From assembly GCA_022072175.1 (NCBI GenBank), contig JAJVIE010000003.1, positions 601,840 through 665,839 of the forward strand: 64,000 bases of DNA, read 5' to 3'. Positions 6,310 to 15,824 of the stretch are shown here, piece after piece. The stretch's first letter is position 1; the number at the start of each line of letters is the position of its first letter. The translations under genes were made by a program, and so were the position numbers. This stretch comes from Candidatus Omnitrophota bacterium. GTDB lineage: Bacteria; Omnitrophota; Gorgyraeia; 2-02-FULL-51-18. The notes under the pieces were generated by a model. It was not told where the DNA came from. It was given only the letters and a program-made list of their open reading frames with translations, and did no database searches.

Positions 6310-9111
6310 CTAGGATGCGGTCGATTCTGCGGCCGCCGCGGGGTCATATCTGTAAAGGTAATCGCGTATCGCCTCGATCTGGGCTTGGGCATCACCGCCG
6401 AGGATATCCGGCAACGGGCTCTGCATATCCGGGAAGAAGCCGGGCATCATGGTCCCCTCTTGCATCGCCTGGGGGTCCTTGATCCAATCGATGACCCAAT
6501 CAGAGCGCAGGCGATGCTTGGTCAGGGTCAGGTCGGGAGCCAGGAAAGATGCCCCCATCGCCTGAGAGCTTGCCGTGATCTGGTGGCATTTGGCGCACTG
6601 GAGCTTCTCGAAGAGCTCCTTGCCCGCCGCCAGACGATCCGGAGAGACCTCTTGGAGGACTTCGCCGCGATAGGATGTCTGCCGTCCATCCAAGAGCGCG
6701 AAATATCTTACGATGTCCTGCGTTTCAGTATCGGTCAGGCCGAACGTCGGCATGCGGTACTTGAGCCAAGGGCGGATGGTGGTCGGGTGCTGCAGGAAGT
6801 CATGCAGCCAAGCTTCCTGAACCTTGCTTCCCTGGCCATGGAGAACAGGCGGCGCCGCCCCGGGGTCTTCGGTGATGCTCCTCAGGATAGCGTCTTTGCC
6901 GTCGAAACTGTGACAGCCCTGGCAGTTCAGTTTTTGGATGAGCCGGCGTCCGCGCTCGATCCTTTGCTCGTCCGTCGTCAGAAGGTCTTGGGCTTCGAGC
7001 GCGATCTCTTCCTGGGTCAAGCTCAGCACGAACGTGGTGATCGCCTCGGACTCGACCTCGCTCAGACCGAAGTGAGGCATCCTCAGCCGTTCATAGTAAC
7101 CCTTCACCTTGCCATGATCGAATACGCGCGGATCCTCGAGTTTCTTGCGGATCCAATCCTGCCTCGTGTGCGGGATGTCATGCACGTAACCAAAATCGAA
7201 CTGATGCAGGTTCTTGCGGCCTTCATCCGAGAGTTCCGTCGCGATGGATTTGGCCTGTTCGAAACCCCTGATGTCATGGCACGAGTAGCAGCCCTGATGC
7301 GCGATCGTGCGCTCCCCCAGATACAGCAACTTCTCGTCCGGAGCCATCTTGGAGAGCTGGGCGACGGCCTCTTCGTGCCGCATCTTGCTCTGGAGGTTCA
7401 GCAGGATCAGGTCGTCCACGGCCTTGGGGTCGGCCTTGGGGGCCGCGGCGGAGTCGAAGGCCTCGTTGCGTTGTGACATCAGATAGGCGGTGATGTCAGC
7501 CGCCTCGGAGTCGGACAGGCGCAGGCTCGGCATCCTCGTGGTCGCTGAGTGGCGTTTCGGGTCCTTCAGCCAAGTGAAGAGCCAATCGGCGTTGACCTTG
7601 CTGCCCAGCGACGAGAGTTCGGGACCATGCGTACCCGCGGTGACGCCCGCAGCCGAATGGCAACCGAGACAGCCCAGGTCCTTGATGAGCTTTTCGCCCA
7701 TCGCGGCATCACCTTGAGGCGCGCGAAGGACCTCCGGATGCGCGGAGTGATGATGCAGGTATTTGGCGGTGGCGACGATCGCGGCATCCTCAAGCTTGGC
7801 ATTATCCGCGCCCGCCTGGTTCTCGAGGTGGAAGATACGCGGCATCTTGGTCGACGGTCTGAAGCGGGTCGGGTCCTGCAGCCACTTGGAGACCCATGTC
7901 TCGTCCGTTTTGGACGCGACGGCCGTCAGGTCCGGACCGACCTTCCAGAGGCCCTCAAAGCCCTCGACCTTATGGCAGTTGAGGCAGCCCAGATCGACGG
8001 CAAGATTGCGGCCGAGGTTGAGCTTGTCCGCTTGCGGGACCTCGACGGTGCCGGTGTGACACTTGGCACAGGCGGCTTGAGTGTATTGTAGGGGGAGCAT
8101 CTTGGCCTCCCACTTCTCAAGGTCTCGCCAGCCGTACTTCTTCTCCCACTCCGCTTTCTGCTTCTCGTCGCGAGGGGTATGCGCGGTGTCGATGAAGCTG
8201 ACCGAATGACCGTTGCCTCCATGGCAGGTCGTGCAGCCGATCTTCTCGATCGGGTGCGCGGACATCGATCCCAGATAGAGGTCCAGGTTGGGGTGCGTGC
8301 GGAAGGGTTGGGGAGCATCCTCAAAACCCTTCTGGTCGATGCCCATATGGCAGGTGGTGCAGCGGTCGACCTTCTGGGCTTTGGCGAAATGGTAATCATC
8401 ATGCAGGTTCTCCAGTACGACCTGCTGGATCTCCAGCGTCGGCGCGATGAAGTCCAGCATGGGCGCGTTGAGCAGGTCCTTGGCGAAGCTGGGCTTGACG
8501 GCTTCGATCTTGCGTTCGATGCGGGTCGTCTCGTCGAGGAGTTGGTCGACCTTTTTCTGGGCCTCTTTTTCCTGGCGAAGCAGGGCATCCAGGCCGGCCT
8601 GTACGGTATCGCGGCCCTTCTCGGCCTTCTCGAGTTTGATCTTGGCCTCCTGGACACGAGGCTTGATCTCGGCCAGTTTGGCGGCGTACGAAGCCGCGCG
8701 CGGGTCATGATGCGCGGTGTACTCCTCATAATAGTAGCGATAGGAATCCTCGAACTGCTTGAGGTCCTGGAAAACGACCTTCGTCTTGGTGATCTCGAGC
8801 TCGGCGGCGGTCAGCTTGGCGTTAAGGTCCAGGATGGACTTCGAGTTGGATTCCAGCGTTTTGCGGGCGGCGCTGTGCTCGGCGCGCAGCTTCTCGAGCT
8901 CTTTCTTGTCGACGGCCGAAGCGGCTTGCTTGAGCTCGGCCGTGGCTTTTTCGGCCTTGAGCTTGAAGAACGCCTTCTGATAGTCCTTCCAGTCGCGCTT
9001 GGCGTCGATGTAGACGATGCCTGCCAACGAAGCCGTGAGGAGTACGCTCGTAACGGCGAACCAGAAGAAGGTCTTTTGAACGCTGTAAAGGCTCGGGTTG
9101 GGTTTGGCCAT
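6310..9111 (-). CDS. octahaem c-type cytochrome with coiled-coil stalk, subunit of the bc complex
   Basis: 933 residues. One N-terminal membrane anchor (about 13-32) is followed by roughly 190 residues of Lys/Glu/Ala coiled coil, then eight CxxCH haem sites: near residues 252 (CTTCH), 292 (CTTCH), 348 (CAKCH), 375 (CLNCH), 482 (CLGCH), 608 (CYSCH), 730 (CQGCH) and 838 (CAKCH). Several sites sit in repeated cytochrome-c-like modules with 'MPRIFHL' or 'MPHFGL' Met segments as likely sixth ligands. It immediately follows the cytochrome b gene (1-nt gap), so it probably replaces cytochrome f/c1 as electron acceptor from the Rieske protein. Its large size and coiled coil are unusual for this role. 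Confidence 0.88.
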   Translation of the reverse strand: MAKPNPSLYSVQKTFFWFAVTSVLLTASLAGIVYIDAKRDWKDYQKAFFKLKAEKATAELKQAASAVDKKELEKLRAEHSAARKTLESNSKSILDLNAKLTAAELEITKTKVVFQDLKQFEDSYRYYYEEYTAHHDPRAASYAAKLAEIKPRVQEAKIKLEKAEKGRDTVQAGLDALLRQEKEAQKKVDQLLDETTRIERKIEAVKPSFAKDLLNAPMLDFIAPTLEIQQVVLENLHDDYHFAKAQKVDRCTTCHMGIDQKGFEDAPQPFRTHPNLDLYLGSMSAHPIEKIGCTTCHGGNGHSVSFIDTAHTPRDEKQKAEWEKKYGWRDLEKWEAKMLPLQYTQAACAKCHTGTVEVPQADKLNLGRNLAVDLGCLNCHKVEGFEGLWKVGPDLTAVASKTDETWVSKWLQDPTRFRPSTKMPRIFHLENQAGADNAKLEDAAIVATAKYLHHHSAHPEVLRAPQGDAAMGEKLIKDLGCLGCHSAAGVTAGTHGPELSSLGSKVNADWLFTWLKDPKRHSATTRMPSLRLSDSEAADITAYLMSQRNEAFDSAAAPKADPKAVDDLILLNLQSKMRHEEAVAQLSKMAPDEKLLYLGERTIAHQGCYSCHDIRGFEQAKSIATELSDEGRKNLHQFDFGYVHDIPHTRQDWIRKKLEDPRVFDHGKVKGYYERLRMPHFGLSEVESEAITTFVLSLTQEEIALEAQDLLTTDEQRIERGRRLIQKLNCQGCHSFDGKDAILRSITEDPGAAPPVLHGQGSKVQEAWLHDFLQHPTTIRPWLKYRMPTFGLTDTETQDIVRYFALLDGRQTSYRGEVLQEVSPDRLAAGKELFEKLQCAKCHQITASSQAMGASFLAPDLTLTKHRLRSDWVIDWIKDPQAMQEGTMMPGFFPDMQSPLPDILGGDAQAQIEAIRDYLYRYDPAAAAESTAS

Positions 9112-9112
9112 A

Positions 9113-10222
9113 TCAGATGTTGAAGAAGAACTCCGGAATCGCGACGATGTATTTGAGATTGAACGCCCAGCGCAGGTACATCTTGATCGGCACCGAGACC
9201 ATGACCAAGAGCAACATCATCAGCACTGCGTAGCGGACCGGACCGAGCTTCTGATAGGCGCTCTTGAGTTTGGTTTTAGCGAGGATCGCCGGCGGCACCA
9301 TGAAGTACCCCAGCGTCAGCAGGATGCCCGGGAGTTCGCGGACGATCCAGAGCTTGGGCAGGCCGATGCCCAGCCACTTGATGAAGATGATCTCCGAGAG
9401 ATTGATGTTGAGTAGCGGCACGGTCTTGTGGATGTCCCACTTCTCGAAAGGTCCGAAGAAGTTCCAGTTGGGGCCGCGCATGAACGTCCCGATGACGATA
9501 AGGAGCACCCACAGGATCCAAAATCCGAACAGATACGTGGAGATGACCGCCCTGCGTTTCTTGAAGCTGAAATATCCGGAGCCGTCCGTGTCCCGGTCGA
9601 TGTACGGGATGGCGCACAGACCGATGATGATGAACGTCGGCAGAAGCACGCCGGCGATCCAGGGGTCGAAGTAGACCAGGAGTTCCTGCAGGCCCAGGAA
9701 ATACCAGGGCGCTTTGCTCGGATTGGGCGAGATCGTAGGGTTGGCCGGCTCCTCGAGGGGGGCTTTGAGGAAGATCGACCAGACCACCAGAACGATCGCG
9801 TAGGCCAGGGCCATCACGAACTCGATGAAGATCAGGTACGGAAATACAAGGACCTTCTCGTTGGTCTCGGTCTGCTCGATCGTCGACTCCCCCCTCTCCA
9901 TGCGCTGGTCGTTGATGACGCCCTTGCGCACGGCGTACCAGGTGAAGTACAGGAAGATGAACAGCATGCCGACGATGGGCACGTTGTCGGGGGTCGTGAT
10001 GATCTTGCGGAAATGATCATCGGTCAGGCCGAACGCGAAGCCTGCGAGCGCAAGGCCCAGGAGCGGAAGGCTCACCGCCATGGACGTGGCCTGGCGCGGG
10101 AAGCGAACGAAAAGATAAAAACAGACCATCGACGCGGTGAAGATGATCACCGGCGAGCAGAAGGCGTTGACGGCGTCCTTGATCATCGTCATGGGATCAA
10201 AGCGGTCCGCTGATGCCGCCAT
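9113..10222 (-). CDS. cytochrome b C-terminal subunit (subunit IV-like, extended)
   Basis: 369-residue membrane protein corresponding to the C-terminal half of cytochrome b. Qo-site segment reads [16 protein letters not shown], so the classical PEWY is APWY here. There are more hydrophobic helices (at least seven) than the three of plant subunit IV. The reading frame from ATG 10222 overlaps the upstream cytochrome b gene by 26 nt; an alternative ATG at 10192 would leave a 4-nt gap. Neither has a strong ribosome site. It works with the Rieske protein, b6-like subunit and octahaem cytochrome as a quinol:cytochrome c reductase. Confidence 0.87.
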   Translation of the reverse strand: MAASADRFDPMTMIKDAVNAFCSPVIIFTASMVCFYLFVRFPRQATSMAVSLPLLGLALAGFAFGLTDDHFRKIITTPDNVPIVGMLFIFLYFTWYAVRKGVINDQRMERGESTIEQTETNEKVLVFPYLIFIEFVMALAYAIVLVVWSIFLKAPLEEPANPTISPNPSKAPWYFLGLQELLVYFDPWIAGVLLPTFIIIGLCAIPYIDRDTDGSGYFSFKKRRAVISTYLFGFWILWVLLIVIGTFMRGPNWNFFGPFEKWDIHKTVPLLNINLSEIIFIKWLGIGLPKLWIVRELPGILLTLGYFMVPPAILAKTKLKSAYQKLGPVRYAVLMMLLLVMVSVPIKMYLRWAFNLKYIVAIPEFFFNI

Positions 10223-10997
10223 CCTTGCGGATGCGCCAGAAATGGACCGACATCAGCACGACGACCGCGGTCGGGATCGCCACGCAGTGCAGGATGTAGA
10301 AGCGCAGCAGCGTCCCCGCCCCGACGAATCGGCCTCCCAAGAGCGCGAAGCGGACGTCACTGCCGGAATGGACAAGCTGGATATCACCGATGGCCAGCAG
10401 CGCCGCTCCCGGACCCTCGTGTCCGAGGAACGGCGTAGCGCGGGCCATGTTACTGCCGACGGTGACGGCCCACATCGCCAGCTGGTCCCAAGGCAGCAGG
10501 TATCCCGTGAAGCTCAACAGCATGGTCAGCACCAGCAGGATGACCCCGATGACCCAGTTGAACTCCCGGGGCGGCTTATAGGAGCCGGTCATGAACACGC
10601 GGAACATGTGGAGCCACACCGTGATGATCATCGCGTGCGCTCCCCATCGGTGCAGTTCGCGCATGATGCCGAACGGCACGTGTTCGCGCAGGGCCATGAT
10701 GTCGTTGTAAGCATGCTCGACCGTCGGTCGGTAATAGAACATCAGCAGGATGCCGCTGACCACGAGGGTCAGGAACACGAAGAAGGACAGACCCCCTGCG
10801 CACCATGTGAACCCGAAGCGAGCTCCGGACTTACGGACCTTGACCGGATGAAGATGGAAGAAGACGTTGGTCATGACCGACAGCGCGCGATCGCGGTCGG
10901 AGGTGGTGTAGCCGTGCCGGAAGATCGACTTGTAGATCTGGGACTCGGTGATGAACTTGCCGAGATCGAATTTTTTGGGGGTTTCCGGTGCGCTCAA
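10197..10997 (-). CDS. cytochrome b6-like N-terminal cytochrome b subunit
   Basis: 266 residues. Two haem-ligating His pairs are visible: [15 protein letters not shown] (13 residues between) and [16 protein letters not shown] (14 between), the spacing of b6-type rather than mitochondrial cytochrome b. FTWCAGGL places Cys66 where b6 carries the cysteine that covalently holds haem ci, followed by [21 protein letters not shown] matches the Qo-side helix. The start codon is TTG at 10997 with AGGAG six bases upstream. Split b genes plus Cys66 mark a b6f/Gram-positive-type complex. Confidence 0.9.
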   Translation of the reverse strand: MSAPETPKKFDLGKFITESQIYKSIFRHGYTTSDRDRALSVMTNVFFHLHPVKVRKSGARFGFTWCAGGLSFFVFLTLVVSGILLMFYYRPTVEHAYNDIMALREHVPFGIMRELHRWGAHAMIITVWLHMFRVFMTGSYKPPREFNWVIGVILLVLTMLLSFTGYLLPWDQLAMWAVTVGSNMARATPFLGHEGPGAALLAIGDIQLVHSGSDVRFALLGGRFVGAGTLLRFYILHCVAIPTAVVVLMSVHFWRIRKDGGISGPL

Positions 10998-11018
10998 CGG
11001 ATCTCCTATATTAGTGCT

Positions 11019-11600
11019 TCAGCAGACCAGGAAGGACTCGGGGTTGTTCCACTCGCCCTTCTCCTGCTGGTACTTCTTGCTCTTGTCGATCAGGATCTGG
11101 CCATCGTCGGCCAACTGGATGCGATAGCGCTCCAGAGGTCTGGGCGCCGGTCCTTCGAAGTTGATGCCGCTCTTATAAAAACCACTGCCGTGGCAGGGGC
11201 ACTTGAAGCGATTCTCGGAAGAGAGCCAGTTCGGCGTACAGCCAAGATGGGTGCAGATCGTCGAGAGAGCGAAGATCCCTTCCGAGGAACGGACGATCCA
11301 GACGCCGAACTTTTCCTTCCAGCGCTCGTCGACGACACCCACCTCGTACTCGGACGGCGGACCGGCCTTGAAGCTCGTCGGGGGTTCGAAGATGACGTTC
11401 GGGAACAAGTAGCGGAGAACGATGGACAGCGCTCCGGTCGTCGCCGCTCCGAACGAGAACCAAGCAACACCCGCCCAGGACAGGAAGCTCCTGCGGCTGA
11501 TCTTATCAGGGGTCACGGCGGCGGGTTTGGCCGGAGCGACCGGTGTCTTCGGGGCTTCGGGTTGCGGCGGTGCGGGCGGCTGGGTCGTGCTGTCTGACAT
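11019..11600 (-). CDS. Rieske [2Fe-2S] protein
   Basis: 193 residues: a proline/alanine-rich N-terminal 30 residues, RRSFLSWAG twin-arginine-like start of the membrane anchor (about 36-60), then the soluble Rieske domain with CTHLGC and CPCHGSGF cluster motifs. First respiratory subunit of the operon, translated directly after the HEAT-repeat gene (stop and start adjacent). It delivers electrons from quinol to the multihaem cytochrome. Confidence 0.93.
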   Translation of the reverse strand: MSDSTTQPPAPPQPEAPKTPVAPAKPAAVTPDKISRRSFLSWAGVAWFSFGAATTGALSIVLRYLFPNVIFEPPTSFKAGPPSEYEVGVVDERWKEKFGVWIVRSSEGIFALSTICTHLGCTPNWLSSENRFKCPCHGSGFYKSGINFEGPAPRPLERYRIQLADDGQILIDKSKKYQQEKGEWNNPESFLVC

Positions 11601-12461
11601 CTAGCTGGCTTGAGCCTTCCTTATTTCTTGTAGTGCCGTTATCGCGGCTTGACGGACCTTAAGACTACGATCTTCCCGTGAAAGAGATTCTAGGATTCTA
11701 ATGGAGGAGGGCTCCGGAATCAAGGCCAAACCTCTGGCCGCGTTGATCATCGTTTGTTCGATGCGGGCCTCGTTGAGACCGAGGGCTCCCGATAGATGGG
11801 ATCGGTCCAGCATGCGGTTCAGCTCTTCCCTTCCCGCGCCATCGCCGTGACGCGCAAGGGCCAGGGCCGCGTTCCACCGAACGTCGTCGACGGGGTCCTT
11901 GAGCGCCGCGGCCAGGGCCGGGCGCACCGTATCGCCGCTCATCAGTCCCAGCGCGTAGGCCGCGGTCTTGCGGATATCCGGATCCTCGTGCTTGAGCGCG
12001 CCGGAGGCGGCCGGGATGCCGGACGGCGATCCGATGCCCGCAAGGGACCACAACGCGTACACCACCACCTCGGACGAGGGGTCCGCGGCGGCTCGTGAGA
12101 GCGCCTGAACGGCTTTCTCCCGATCCCAGCGACCGAGCGCCAAGGCCATGTAGCCGCGCGTCTTGGCGTCGTAACGCCGCGCGTCTCCGAGGATGGAAAT
12201 GATCTCGTCCATCAAACGTTCGGACCGGGCTTCGGGTGCCCGCCGGTTGAGCTCGTTGGAAAGTTCGTAGGCTTTTTGCCAGCGCTTGGAGGGTGAGCCC
12301 GTCTTGATCGCGGCGATCAGGGAATCCGGCGTTTCGGATTCGGACGTCATGAGAACGACCGCGCACAGCAGCACCGCCATGCCGACGGCGATCACCAGCG
12401 GAAAGACGAACAGTCCGAAGAAGAGCTTGCGGAACGAGTTGGGTCGGGTTTCGGTCGTCAT
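11601..12461 (-). CDS. membrane-anchored HEAT-repeat protein
   Basis: 286 residues. One transmembrane segment near residues 12-35, then helical HEAT/PBS-lyase-like repeats (for example DIRKTAAYALGLMSGD and DVRWNAALALARHGDG, about 30 residues apart). First gene of the Rieske/cytochrome b operon with no gap before the Rieske gene, so it may be an assembly or scaffold factor of the complex; that is inference. ATG 12461 is preferred over the open frame to 12545 because a promoter -10 lies 9 nt upstream and the hydrophobic anchor follows. Confidence 0.72.
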   Translation of the reverse strand: MTTETRPNSFRKLFFGLFVFPLVIAVGMAVLLCAVVLMTSESETPDSLIAAIKTGSPSKRWQKAYELSNELNRRAPEARSERLMDEIISILGDARRYDAKTRGYMALALGRWDREKAVQALSRAAADPSSEVVVYALWSLAGIGSPSGIPAASGALKHEDPDIRKTAAYALGLMSGDTVRPALAAALKDPVDDVRWNAALALARHGDGAGREELNRMLDRSHLSGALGLNEARIEQTMINAARGLALIPEPSSIRILESLSREDRSLKVRQAAITALQEIRKAQAS

Positions 12462-12470
12462 GAAGCGCGT

Positions 12471-12500
12471 ATTATGCGGGATGCCGTGACGGGCTGTCAA
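12471..12500 (-). promoter_or_regulatory. promoter of the HEAT-Rieske-cytochrome bc operon
   Basis: Minus strand TTGACA, 18-nt spacer, CATAAT, then 9 nt to ATG 12461. The predicted mRNA is leaderless or nearly so. It overlaps the end of the MFS gene. Confidence 0.65.
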
Positions 12501-13746
12501 TCCCGCGCGATGCGGCCACGCCCAGCACCACCAAACCTCCGACAAGCAGGGCGGTCGGCGCGAAGGGGGCTATCGGCGACCAGCCCGCGAGCACACCCCC
12601 CCAGACCGGCCCGATCACTCGCCCGAGGGCCGAGAAGCCCTGGGCCGAACCGAGGATGCGGCCGTAGGATGCCGGGTCGCTCCGCTTGGAGATGAGGCTC
12701 GTCAATGTCGGCCCGTTGAGGCTGGCGCCGATCGCCAGCAAGGCCAGCGTCGCGGACAGAGCCCCTTCCGTCCGGGCTAAAGGCAGGACCAGCAGGGCCA
12801 CCGCGAATACGATGCTACCCACGATGAACAGCGACGATTCCCGGTAACGCTGGACCAGCCTTCGGATCAGGCCGCCCTGTATCAACACGGAGATCAGCCC
12901 CATCCAGGCGAACTGCAGACCGACCCGGTGCGCTTCCAGCCCGACCACGCGCTGGCAGTAGATCGGAAAAGCGCTGTACAAGGTCGAGTGCCCGATGGCC
13001 AGTACCAGCGAGCAGGCCAGGAGAAGCGACAGCGGACCTCCTGTGAGCAGGGGTTTCCAGAAACCACCCGAGAGCACAAAGCTCCTACTGATCCCGGAGC
13101 CCGCCGGTGCGCCGGCGGGTTTGGATTCGGGCAACCGGAGCGCCACCAGACAGAAGCTGAGCGCGGAGAGTCCAGCGGCGGTCCAGCCGGGCAGGGAGCG
13201 GCCGTGATCCGCGAACCACAACACTGCCGCGTCCCCCGCCCAACGTCCGGCGGCCTGTGCCATGGCCGGATGGGTCAGCAGGGCCGCCAGCGCGGGACCG
13301 AGCACGAATCCGATGCCGAACGCCGCGCCGATGAGCCCCATCCCCTTGGCGCGGTCACGCTCGCTGGTAACATCGGCGACATAGGCTTGTGCGGTCGAGA
13401 TATTGCCGCCCATGACGCCCGCGAGGATCCTGGAGACCAAGAGGGCCGCGTAGCTGTCCGCCACGGCGAACAAGAGATAGGCCAGAACGGCGCCGGCGGT
13501 GCTCACGAGCATCACCGGACGTCTGCCGACGCGGTCCGAGATCGCCCCCCACACCGGAGCGAAGACCAGCTGTGCCATCGAGTAGCTGCCATAGAGCACT
13601 CCGACGCCCGCCGCGGATGCGCCGTACTTCATTCCATAATGGGCCAGGAGCGGTAGGACCAAGCCAAACCCCAGGAGGTCCACCAGCACCACCAGAAAAA
13701 CGGCCGCCAAAGCGCCTCGATCCGTCGCGCGCGTGGACTCAGTCAA
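12472..13746 (-). CDS. MFS drug-efflux-type transporter
   Basis: About 424 residues with twelve predicted helices and the major-facilitator motif A as GAISDRVGRRPVML; LVDLLGFGLVLPLLAHYG is typical of the TetA/multidrug proton antiporters. Substrate cannot be inferred. Start choice: TTG at 13746, which overlaps the uvrD stop by 8 nt and has AGGAG about 10 nt upstream. A longer frame to 13794 would add a basic tail that is simply uvrD read out of frame. Probably co-transcribed with uvrD. Confidence 0.8.
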   Translation of the reverse strand: MTESTRATDRGALAAVFLVVLVDLLGFGLVLPLLAHYGMKYGASAAGVGVLYGSYSMAQLVFAPVWGAISDRVGRRPVMLVSTAGAVLAYLLFAVADSYAALLVSRILAGVMGGNISTAQAYVADVTSERDRAKGMGLIGAAFGIGFVLGPALAALLTHPAMAQAAGRWAGDAAVLWFADHGRSLPGWTAAGLSALSFCLVALRLPESKPAGAPAGSGISRSFVLSGGFWKPLLTGGPLSLLLACSLVLAIGHSTLYSAFPIYCQRVVGLEAHRVGLQFAWMGLISVLIQGGLIRRLVQRYRESSLFIVGSIVFAVALLVLPLARTEGALSATLALLAIGASLNGPTLTSLISKRSDPASYGRILGSAQGFSALGRVIGPVWGGVLAGWSPIAPFAPTALLVGGLVVLGVAASRGIDSPSRHPA

Positions 13747-15775
13747 GATAGATGGTCTCCTCTTCGTCGCTCTCCTCGATCTCGACCTCGTCATAGACGC
13801 CTTCGGGCAGCTCCGCGACGAACGGCGAGGGCCTGTTGATGACCGTCCCCGCGTTGAAATCGAAGCGCGTCATCGGATGCATGAGGAACAGCTCGTCCTT
13901 GGCGCGTGTCGCGGCCACATAGAAGAGGCGCCTCTCCTCTTCGATCTGCTCCTCGCTGTCCATGGCCTTGGCGTGCGGGAACTGTCCTTCGGCCAGTCCG
14001 ATGACGAACACGGCCCGCCACTCGAGGCCTTTGGCCTGATGGATGGTCGACAGCACCAGCTGATCATCGGGCTCTTCGGCGGCCGCTCCGGCCGCCAGCG
14101 TCTCTCCCTTGAAACCCTCGCGCAACGTGGCGTCGGCCAGGAACTCCTTGAGCGTGCCGTAAGTATGCGCGAAGTTCACGAGCTGCCTCAGGTCCTCCAG
14201 TCGATCCTGCGCATTGTCGAAATTAAGCAGGACGTGCTTGTTGTATCCGTTCTCGAGGACCTGCTCCGTCAAGAGGTCGGGATGGTCCTGGAGGTCCGCC
14301 CGGAGGAGCGCGCGAAGGACCCGCTTGAAGGATGCCAGGCCGTCCTTGACTCGAGTCGGGAGCTTGGACCCGAAGTCGTCCGCGGCCACCGCCTGAAGAG
14401 CGCCGCCGGTCTCCCGGTAGAGGTCGTAGATGCGGTCGGCGTAGCCGGCGCCGATCCCGGGGTGCAGCATCAGCGCTCGGGACCAGGCGATCTCATCCGA
14501 CGGATTCGCCAAAAGACGCAGGTAAGCGAGCACGTCCTTGACGTGCGCTTGCTCGAAGAAGCGGATGCCGCCCCTGACCAGATACGGCACCCCCCTTTTG
14601 GCGAGCTCCAGCTCGAGCTGCGCCGCCAGATAGTGGGCTCGGAACAGGACCGCGATCTCGGAGAGCGGATAGCCCGACTCCCGGTGGAGTTCGATGATGC
14701 GCTGAGCGACGAACAGCGCTTCCTGCCGCGGGTCCCGCACCCGGACCAGCTGCGGAAGCGGTCCGTCCTCCTTGTGGCTCTTGAGGGTCTTGGGGAACTG
14801 GCGCGCGTTGTTGGCGATGCTGTGGTTGGCCAGGTCCAGGATCTGGCGGGTCGAGCGGTAATTGTGCTCCATCTTGAAGATCCGCGCTCCGGCATAGTCC
14901 CCCGGAAAGTCGAGGATGTTCTTGATCTCCGCGGCCCTGAACGAATAGATCGATTGGGCGTCGTCACCCACCACCAGAACGTTGCCGTGGCCGGAGCTCA
15001 GCAGGCGGATCAGGCGGTGCTGCAGGACGTTCGTGTCCTGGTACTCATCGACCATACAATACCGGAACTGCCGCGTCAGACGCTCCCGGATATCGGGCGC
15101 TTTGTCCATCAGCTCGATCCAGCGGACGAGCAGGTCGTCGTAGTCGAGGTTGTTGCTCCTCAGCTTGCGCTCTTTGTACGCGGAACCGACACGCTCGAGG
15201 TCCGGGATGAACGATGCCAGATAAGGATAATGCTTGAGAACGACGTCCGCGACCGGGCGCTGCGCGTTGATCGCGAAGCTCAGCACGGACTGGACGACGG
15301 AGGGTTTGGGGAATTTGGCGTCCGCGACGGTCCGGACGGAGGCCTTGACGCAGGCTTTGACCAGATCGCGGCTGTCCTCTTCGTCCAGGATGCCAAAATC
15401 ATCGGGCAGGCCGATAGCCTTGCCGTACATCCTCAGCAGTCGGTTGCCGATGTGGTGGAACGTGCCGCACCAGAGCCCTTTGGCCCTGCCCTGCAGGAGC
15501 GACTCGACGCGCGATTGCATCTCCCGCGCGGCCTTGTTGGTGAACGTCACCAGGAGGATCTCCTCCGGCCGGACGCCTTTTTCGAGAAGGTAAGCCACGC
15601 GGAAGATCAGCGTGCGGGTCTTGCCGCTCCCCGCACCGGCGAGTACCAGGCAGGGTCCGTCAGCTCCGGTCACGACCGCGTGTTGCTGCTCGTTGAGTTC
15701 GCGTGCGTAGTCGATCGATGAGGTGAACGGCAACGCTCCGGTCCGGAGCACGTATTTACGGGCGGATTCGCTCAT
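13739..15775 (-). CDS. uvrD: UvrD/PcrA/Rep-type superfamily 1 DNA helicase
   Basis: 678 residues, 3'-5' helicase for repair or replication restart. Q motif LNEQQHAVV, Walker A AGAGSGKTRTL, Ia TFTNKAAREM, motif II VDEYQDTN, motif III GDDAQSIYSFRAA, motif IV HNYRSTRQIL, motif V STIHQAKGLEW, motif VI VAATRAKDEL are all seen in order. The C-terminal tail is short and acidic (ESDEEETIYLD). Whether it is UvrD, PcrA or Rep cannot be told from the sequence. A perfect TATAAT lies 8 nt before the ATG. Confidence 0.92.
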   Translation of the reverse strand: MSESARKYVLRTGALPFTSSIDYARELNEQQHAVVTGADGPCLVLAGAGSGKTRTLIFRVAYLLEKGVRPEEILLVTFTNKAAREMQSRVESLLQGRAKGLWCGTFHHIGNRLLRMYGKAIGLPDDFGILDEEDSRDLVKACVKASVRTVADAKFPKPSVVQSVLSFAINAQRPVADVVLKHYPYLASFIPDLERVGSAYKERKLRSNNLDYDDLLVRWIELMDKAPDIRERLTRQFRYCMVDEYQDTNVLQHRLIRLLSSGHGNVLVVGDDAQSIYSFRAAEIKNILDFPGDYAGARIFKMEHNYRSTRQILDLANHSIANNARQFPKTLKSHKEDGPLPQLVRVRDPRQEALFVAQRIIELHRESGYPLSEIAVLFRAHYLAAQLELELAKRGVPYLVRGGIRFFEQAHVKDVLAYLRLLANPSDEIAWSRALMLHPGIGAGYADRIYDLYRETGGALQAVAADDFGSKLPTRVKDGLASFKRVLRALLRADLQDHPDLLTEQVLENGYNKHVLLNFDNAQDRLEDLRQLVNFAHTYGTLKEFLADATLREGFKGETLAAGAAAEEPDDQLVLSTIHQAKGLEWRAVFVIGLAEGQFPHAKAMDSEEQIEEERRLFYVAATRAKDELFLMHPMTRFDFNAGTVINRPSPFVAELPEGVYDEVEIEESDEEETIYLD

Positions 15776-15783
15776 GACCGGAC

Positions 15784-15789
15784 ATTATA
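15784..15789 (-). promoter_or_regulatory. -10 box TATAAT of uvrD
   Basis: Perfect TATAAT 8 nt before the uvrD ATG, predicting a leaderless message. No good -35 hexamer is visible at the usual distance. Confidence 0.5.
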
Positions 15790-15824
15790 CCGGAAAAAAG
15801 GCCTTACCGGACGCGGAGAAGTGG

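Noticed and set aside
13733..15721. Long plus-strand open frame (662 codons) opposite uvrD
   Set aside because: It is an antisense shadow of the helicase gene caused by high GC; its residues have no recognisable motifs.
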